A program made the translations under genes and the position numbers. A stretch of DNA of 64,000 nt from Plasmopara viticola (lineage: Eukaryota > Oomycota > Peronosporomycetes > Peronosporales > Peronosporaceae), in NCBI GenBank assembly GCA_001695595.3, contig MBPM02000154.1, forward strand, positions 34,189 to 98,188, in the 5' to 3' direction. Within the stretch, counting starts at the first letter, position 1, and every line of letters starts with the position of its first letter. Below the pieces are notes generated by a model. That model did no database searches. It had not been told where the DNA came from and saw only the letters and a program-made list of their open reading frames with translations. Positions 57,884 through 64,000 of the stretch are shown here, one piece after another.

Positions 57884-57942
57884 TCATAGACCATTATTAT
57901 AGCTTAGGGCTACTGCATCAAGGAGGGGGGGGCTGGTTAACG
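57884..57942. repeat. MULE right TIR
   Basis: Inverse of 55,830-55,889, ending ggctggttaacg. Confidence 0.85.
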
Positions 57943-58213
57943 AAAAGGAGGGCTGGTGGGCGGCTCTTTTGATAAATTAAAATTGCAAATGCTTTTGTGT
58001 ACGGGTCAAAAAAAGAAATATTTGGCTCATATTTCAATAACTAACGCGTCTTGCACTTGCAGTCTGTATATACTTCGTTTACGCAGTTTTAAAATAGTTA
58101 GTATACCGGTACAGAAGCTGCGAGCATATTCTGGGCATAGACTAGCCGCTCACCCATCTGGTATGCGATATTAGACGCAGCTGAGAGTTGCCATAGCTCA
58201 ACACCTGCTCAAG

Positions 58214-60796
58214 ATGGACGGTGCTCGCCGCCGGATGAAGCAAATGCAGGGACTGCTGCTACTTTCGCGGTTGGACGAGTCGACAACGCGCCATCACCAG
58301 TCGGTTAAAAAGCCGCAGCGCGTAGCGGTGATGTTGCAACCTCAGATGTTGCAGCTACTGTACTCGTCTCTGGCGGACCAGGACATGGTGCGTCCGCTAG
58401 GACGTATCGATCTGCGTGACTCCAAGCTTGAGCAAGTCTCAGACGGATTTATTATCTACGAGGCCGGCGTTGGGCTTCGCAAAGTCTGTTAAGCATTCTG
58501 ATAAGCAAAGCTGCTTGTAGCGTTTATTGATTGTTGGTGTGTGTGGATCAGAAAGTCAAACTTCAGGATCAGGACAAGGTCACTACGGATGCCTGGTTTC
58601 TCGCAGTCTACACGGCTATTACGGAGCACGAGCGTCTCCCAGTCAGCGCCGATAACAACGTTAGACATAAGATCTCGACCGTTCTTACCTCTAGCATACA
58701 CGACGAACACACAGGGGAGGTGGTGCGTGATGTTATTTTTTTGCTTGTTTGACCCGTAGCTAGAGGATGTTAACGATCTTGACGAACAGGAATACGAAAT
58801 ATCGTGCCAATTGGTTCCGCGTGCACATCCCATTTATAAGCCTAGCATCACGTGGAAAGTATGGAAGACCTTCCTGGAGTTCCAAACTTTTGACGAGTGA
58901 GTGGTGACTATCAACTTTCCGTTCGGTATTACTGTATCTTTGCTGGGTTGATCAGAAAGGCTGATTGTTTTGTGTATCATACGCCAAAGTGAGCTGCGAG
59001 TCTCGTTTGGTGCACTTATGTCGCGGATTATGTTCCCACGAGACCGCAAGCGTGATTCACTTTTCAGCAGTATGCGCAAAAAGTCTTTGCAAGGAGTGAA
59101 GAACAAACAGCTTGCTCTTTACGTTGAACAGGTTCATTCTAGTGGTCGTTTGCTTTTTTATGTCAATTTTTGCTTATAAGTTTACTGGTGGTACTGCAGG
59201 TATGTCAAATTCCCGAAATTTCCACTGACTCTTTACTTTACGAAAAAGTAAAACACTTTCTTGGCTTTGATACATTTTATGAGATCATTGTGAGTTCCGA
59301 GGTGCCGTTCTACGGACCAGCGATTAACTAACATCTGAATGTGACCATCTTGGATTGTTTAGTCGTTATCATCGAGTGGGAACGGCAAGGATGACCAAGA
59401 AGGCACGGACGAAGGCGTCAGATTCTTTAAGCCGCCAGTATCCGAAGCACTTGGTGACGTGTCTGAGTCTTCCCTCGATCATGTCCTGCAGAGTGTTGGT
59501 CAGTCTGCTACTGAGCCGCTGAAAAGCGTGTCCGGAGCACATTTGAGTGATAATAGTAGCAGTTGTAGAAGATCGAGTTTTGCAGCCTTAGTAGACGAAG
59601 GTGAAGAGTTTGTGGATGTCGTTCCAATAACTGATTCGAGAGCGGCAAAAAGGCTGCACAAGAAAATTGTTCAGACTGTCCGTGAGCTTGTTTCTCACGA
59701 TGACGAGCGTGTCCGGGAATTTCAGGACCAGACGAAAGATTTTGGCCGAGATAAGGTGTCAGCCATGGAATATTGTGCGTTTCTTCTTGGAGCAGTTGGT
59801 GCTTTGGGGTGTTGTGGGCTCATTATTGAAATGGCAAAGCTTCTTCCCGATGACCTTAAAAGAGAGGAATTATTGCAGGCTCGAGCTGCGATCTGGCGAC
59901 GAACTTACAGGCGGCAGCGAAGGCGCTCAAAGCAATTTTCTGAAAGCGTCGTGCTTCAAAATCAAAAGGAAGTTTTGCAAAATATCGAAAATGTACAGAG
60001 TAGAATGCGTCCAAAGTCCGACAGTTTTGGTGTACTGAACTGGGAATCGGAGCGCGTTCAGGCTACTGAAATACCAGTGCGGAGCCCAGTGGTTACAAAA
60101 AGAGCTAATTTACCAATCGACACCAAAAATCGTAGCCAGCGGGACTGCAGCGTACCTGTACTTCGATCTGCAATTGCTGACTCGCGACGTCATCTGAATA
60201 GAAGAGCATCGTTTAATACAATGTTTGGTGAGACTGTCCAAACGGACCCAATTAACGAGGAGAATCCGGCAGAAAACGAGTCCGACAACGACTGCCGTTC
60301 GAATCAATTTTGCACCTTGAGCGAAAAGTTTCTGTCGACTCACAAGAAAGTCTCGCGAAACGGAAAGGAGAGAGATGGATCCTTTGGCTCAAAACGTCAC
60401 AATTCTATTTTTCTTGATGATGACGAGGGCAATAGTACTGAAGACGAAGAAAATCACGTCTCGGTCCGCGATTGCAATCGCCGTAGCCGCAACCGCCAAC
60501 AAAGCGGTAGTGGAAGCGGTAGCCGTGACAACCGAATTGTAAGTGGGAGACCGTTGTCTAGTGTTGATCTCACTGGACTTCGATCTTGTCAAAACTCTTC
60601 ACTCGCAGAAAAAAATAAGAAACAAAACGATATCGACGAAGAAAATAGTCATTCGCGAATTTGCAGAAGTCAACACCATACTAGTCGTATGTTTGATGAG
60701 GATGCAAACTCCGATCTTGCAATTGAAGAGGAAAACCCAGTTTTGGCTCGCCTGAAGAAACAGGGGGCTGTAAACTTTATGATGCAGCTACACTAA
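58214..60796 (+). CDS. PH-PX domain protein, six exons (about 746 residues)
   Basis: Proposed exons: 58,214-58,483, 58,552-58,719, 58,760-58,896, 58,990-59,131, 59,200-59,289 and 59,363-60,796, summing to 747 codons in one frame. The N terminus is a PH domain (MKQMQGLLLLSRLDE, PLGRIDLRDSKLEQ, TTDAWFLAVYTAI). Exons 3-5 form a PX domain (EYEISCQLVPRAHPIYKPSI, WKTFLEFQTFDDEL, RIMFPRDRKR, NKQLALYVEQV). Both are phosphoinositide binders, so a membrane-trafficking role is inferred. The last exon has a conserved-looking block (ALGCCGLIIEMAKLLPDDL, AIWRRTYRRQRRRSK) and a Ser- and acid-rich tail I do not recognise. Introns 3 and 5 have GTGAGT donors, and intron 5 has a CTAAC branch motif. The second intron (40 nt) is the least sure junction. 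Confidence 0.8.
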
Positions 60797-60944
60797 ACAG
60801 TGGGTGTTGCTTATATAACTTTAATAGGAATTTGCGTGTTTATCAAAGATTTGGTAGCTATCTAAAGTGCCGTGTTACGACTGTCGAAGCTCTAAATTTA
60901 GAAACGTCGACTGCGGCAAGGAGCCCTTTAATTTGGTCGTTTCA

Positions 60945-62635
60945 ATGGCAGCGATATCTGGTAATGAGCTGCAGGATGCTTGGCAGAAGGTAAAAGCTAT
61001 GACAAGTCTTCCTGAGGTAATGAATTGCACGAACAATTGACTCAAATCGCAAACTTGAATGGCTATTTCGTGTAAAATAGCCCCCTGAGCTTAAACTTCC
61101 CTCATTCGGGCCACAGATGCCTATGAAAAGCAAGCTGTTTATTATTCAGAATATCATTACCTCTCTCGAGTGAGTAAATGCAAGAACGGTCTGTGTACAT
61201 TGTTGCTTTGTCAATGCATGTGTGACGGATAGATACAATTATACCGGAACTCTCTATTTCGACGTGAGCAAAAATCGCAGTTTCAAGAGCATTGCGAGCA
61301 CAGCAAAAGAAATTCTTAAGGAAGGACTACCAATTCAATGTCTTGAGGCGGTTTTTCTGGGAGCCTATCTGACTGCGGGGATTTTAAATCTTGATCGGTT
61401 CCCTATCAGCTTCAAAACGACAGCTGGTGCAACAACACACCGTCACATTGTCTTGGGCATTCATCACCATCGGCAAAAATGGGGAGCATTGGGTCTAAGT
61501 CGATGCGATAAGCTCATGAACAAGGATTTAAAATATGACTCGCTTAGCGAATTGATACTCGATTACTGCCACGAATTTGAAAATGTCTATCACCATGTTT
61601 TGAAGGTCAATGTTGGCTTCCCTTTCACACACGATATCCATTCGTCCGAGCGAGTCCAGTGGCGGGTTCGTGTCTTCGGTTTTTTTTTGCTGTTATACTT
61701 TTTGTTAATGGATGCAGTAATTTAAAAAATTACAGGTGCTTAATGTCCACATTGACAGTAATAGCTGGACGGACACTTCAAAGCAGATAGACAGCTTTGG
61801 AAAGGATGCAGTAGAAATTTACAGCTTTAAAAAGGCCAATGGTACACTTCCTGCTTGGTTTGGAGCCAAGTATAATCTCAGCATCTCAGAAGTGGAGATT
61901 GATGTGCGATCACCACACCGGCGTCGCAACTCGTTATCAGATGACTTTAATGCATTTGAGGAAGAATTGCATTGTCAAGATATTGTTTCGACACAGAAGC
62001 CGAGGATAGTGCATATCATTGTATCACCGGACGAAATCACTTTCAAGAGGCCAAGATCCGTGAGTATTATGTATACCTGTTATGATTTTCCTTCTTACCT
62101 TTTTTTGCAGAGGATCGTCCCGGCCCCACCAACAAATATTTTCGTGCAGAATACGTCGCCGTCGCCGTTTCTGATCGAGATTGAGGACAATGCAGGTCTT
62201 TTAGAAGTCGTCACAAAAACGCAGCCTACTGTACTGCAAACAGGAGAATGCGACTCAAAGTATAATTCTGGGCAGTCTCCATCAATATTTCACATCTCGG
62301 CTGTGCGCTTAATTTTAATTTTCTAATTGTTTATTTTCATACCTCACCGTTGCCTTACTTTCTTGGATGTTTAGAAAGGCATGATTGTCGTGGCCATGAA
62401 GTACAATCCTCAGCAATCTCAAGTAAAAAATCTTACGTCGCTAAAGGAATCGTTACAAACGAAATCGCCCAAAGAGGCTGATAACGGAATCCGAAGGGCT
62501 GATGAATCGTTTGGTGAAAACTATGTCTTGCTCAGCTGCACACCAATGACTTATTCATGTGACAATTTGCTGGAGAGAGTTCCCGGTGGGGAAATTTTCA
62601 CACTTAAAAGACCTTTTACTTTGTTAGATATATAG
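60945..62635 (+). CDS. Vasohibin-like tubulin tyrosine carboxypeptidase, six exons
   Basis: Removes the C-terminal tyrosine of alpha-tubulin in animals, acting on microtubules, usually with the small partner SVBP. Exons: 60,945-61,016, 61,081-61,169, 61,233-61,665, 61,736-62,059, 62,111-62,302 and 62,375-62,635, giving 456 residues. Exons 2-4 carry the vasohibin fold: IQNIITSLEYNYTGTLYF, LPIQCLEAVFLGAYLT, LDRFPISFKT, HRHIVLGI, GALGLSRCDKLM and LSELILDYCHEF. The transglutaminase-like Cys-His-Ser set is Cys90, His125 and Ser143; Cys-His spacing equals that of VASH1 as I recall it, and His-Ser is one longer. Introns are 51-72 nt with GT-AG ends. The 51-nt fourth intron is a multiple of three with no stop, so retention would still read through. 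The C-terminal 170 residues are not recognised. The start is the first ATG of exon 1. Confidence 0.85.
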
Positions 62636-62706
62636 ACAAAAGTCTTCCTCACGAAATTTATGCTGGCTAGAAAAGTGTCAAGCAAAGCGTAAATACAATA
62701 CGTCTA

Positions 62707-63347
62707 TTACTTGTCTATTCTCTGTAGAAATCTAGATTGATACAAGCTCGATGCCTTCTCAAACAAAACGGCCATGGCAGCGAAGCCCGCTGCGCCCTTG
62801 ACGGTATTTCGCACCAGCACTATAGCCACAAAATACCAATACACCAAAGTCTCAGCCGAGTCAAATACACCTAAATATAACTACAATTTAGCTCACGCTT
62901 TGGACCTGATCTTCGTGCCGCCCACGCACCCAACGCTCCGCAATGCACCACCGGCCAAAATGGGATTCAAGATGTCATGTGTAGCTCTTTCGCGCTCGAT
63001 CATGCACTCGACACCAGCGAATATGCTCCCCACCAGCGCAAATTCCTAGTGTTCACCGTATGATACACAAACAAAATTTAGTTTATCTATTATAGCCCAA
63101 TGTAATCAGCTCACGTGCCTTGGAGAAGTAGACGCTCCGCACGTAACTAGCTTTTATGGATTTGCTAAAACCGTTGTATAGCTAAAACAACCACAACAAC
63201 AGCACATAAAATACATATGGCTCCTTCTATTAATCAGTCTCCCGCAGGCACCTGCTCCCGCATACAATGACCCGCGAGCTCTCCGTGCGCACCCTCGAAA
63301 GTGCCGAGAAACGTGCCAACACCGACGCCCATAATTGAACCAGCCAT
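62707..63347 (-). CDS. TIM22/Tim17-family import subunit, exon structure unresolved
   Basis: Minus-strand pieces spell a PRAT-family protein of the mitochondrial inner membrane, best like TIM22, which inserts carrier proteins. Pieces: [20 protein letters not shown] from ATG at 63,347, with a glycine-spaced helix and a donor after [26 protein letters not shown] after a TTTTAG acceptor (about 63,185); [20 protein letters not shown] with [15 protein letters not shown] (about 63,040-62,890); and [20 protein letters not shown] ending in TAA at 62,707-62,709. The EC-x-I-E...R-x-x-H/D and GAAGFAA motifs are diagnostic. I could not join pieces 2-3 and 3-4 in phase, so there are unseen introns, an N terminus that may start upstream, or a recent defect. 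It converges with vasohibin, the stop codons lying 71 bp apart. Confidence 0.65.
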
Positions 63348-64000
63348 ACAACGATTACGCTACGCTTCCAACAGCTCTCCCGAGATTCCTCGCAAGCTTT
63401 ATAATACGGCAAATCGCGAGCTGTCCCATACTTGGTTCACGCGAATTTTCCATGATGTCAATGGATGCCAAGAATTTGACAAGAAGTCAATAGCTTTTTA
63501 TTTGTCGCACGTTGCGTGTACTACTCATTTTGAAGATCATGTATTTACAACCTAAATTGGCTACATACATTCTAGTCTTAAATTTCTTTTTTCTTTGTTT
63601 ATCGGGGTCGATATACACCACTCGGCAAACCGCCCCTCGATTACAAATTTGTCCGGGGTAGGGCTCAAATTCGCATTCCACACTGCGTTTAGGGCTTCTC
63701 CGCGAAACAGAGCGCAATTATGAAGAAAACGCTTCGTGATAAGGGAAAGCTTGAAAATGACATATGGCTATTAGCAGAAGTGCACCAGATCTTTGGAAGC
63801 AGAGCTGTGCTATCTTATTGATCGAGTATTGGGCGTGCGGAGCGCCAGTCTGTTGTCATATCACAAACAAAGGCTTTCATTGGTCGCTACCACAGTGATG
63901 CCTTTGCAGCGTCAGGGCGCTTAATTGAGGCTATTATTTGCGCCAACATGAAGACTGTCGGCAACCATGCGAACGTCAAGATGTGTCGCTAACGAGCTAC
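63348..64000. other. No confidently supported gene
   Basis: A 76-residue minus ORF (63,487-63,717) contains VECEFEPYPGQICNRGAVCR, and a plus stretch at 63,830-63,994 reads KAFIGRYHSDAFAASGRLIE before a stop. Either could be an exon of a gene continuing beyond the window. I recognise neither. Confidence 0.4.

Larger units (their letters stand above)
55830..57942 (+). mobile_element. Mutator-like (FAR1/MULE) DNA transposon with TIRs
   Basis: A 2.1-kb element bounded by terminal inverted repeats of about 60 bp: 55,830-55,889 (cgctaaccagcccccccccc-like start) and 57,884-57,942. Both share the C/G homopolymer, a gatgcagtagccctaagct-like core (two changes on the left) and a following weaker match. 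A FAR1/MULE transposase relic reads plus between them. No convincing 9-bp target duplication flanks the ends; ggagggctggt beyond the right end may be a partial repeat of the terminus. Confidence 0.85.

Overview
The window looks like a repeat-rich nuclear segment of a stramenopile, most likely an oomycete of the Phytophthora/downy-mildew kind. This is inferred from short introns of roughly 40-95 nt, the mix of copia, gypsy, L1-like and FAR1/MULE elements, and the PH-PX, vasohibin and TIM22-like genes at the right end. No marker in the window fixes the species.

Layout. (1) 1-947: the 3' end of a Ty1/copia polyprotein. (2) 948-24,470: a tandem array of one tRNA species, tRNA-Ile(AAU), all on the minus strand. 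It has 28 cloverleaf-competent copies, two divergent copies and two 5' stubs, in units of about 513 bp (type A) or about 490 bp (type B). The array is interrupted at 11,740-20,882 by two insertions of an L1-like LINE, one 5'-truncated and one nearly full length. Both sit at the same position of a tRNA gene and are flanked by copies of the first 18 bp of that tRNA. (3) 24,471-37,053: a macrosatellite of about 2.25 kb, five full units and one partial. Each full unit carries a hairpin with 28-bp arms and a 9-nt loop, a nested 23-bp minisatellite and relics of unrecognised coding sequence. (4) 37,054-41,470: decayed coding relics, including a solitary divergent macrosatellite copy. (5) 41,472-42,763: a short ORF with a signal peptide and a 304-residue basic protein. 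(6) 44,349-44,680: a small retroposon with target duplications. (7) About 44,985-50,705: an old, rearranged copy of the same LINE on the minus strand, again abutting the 5' end of a dead tRNA-Ile copy. (8) 50,935-52,505: a gypsy relic. (9) 55,830-57,942: a MULE with its terminal inverted repeats. (10) 58,214-63,347: a compact gene-bearing end with a PH-PX protein, vasohibin, and a TIM22-like import subunit on the other strand.

The most interesting system is the pairing of a single-isoacceptor tRNA array with a LINE that repeatedly enters the 5' edge of that tRNA. The insertion duplicates the first 18 bp, so the tRNA body and its internal promoter stay whole. Three insertions share the orientation and the 5' boundary, and the two with surviving 3' ends share that boundary exactly. 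This argues for site-specific, host-sparing target-primed reverse transcription into a multicopy RNA gene.
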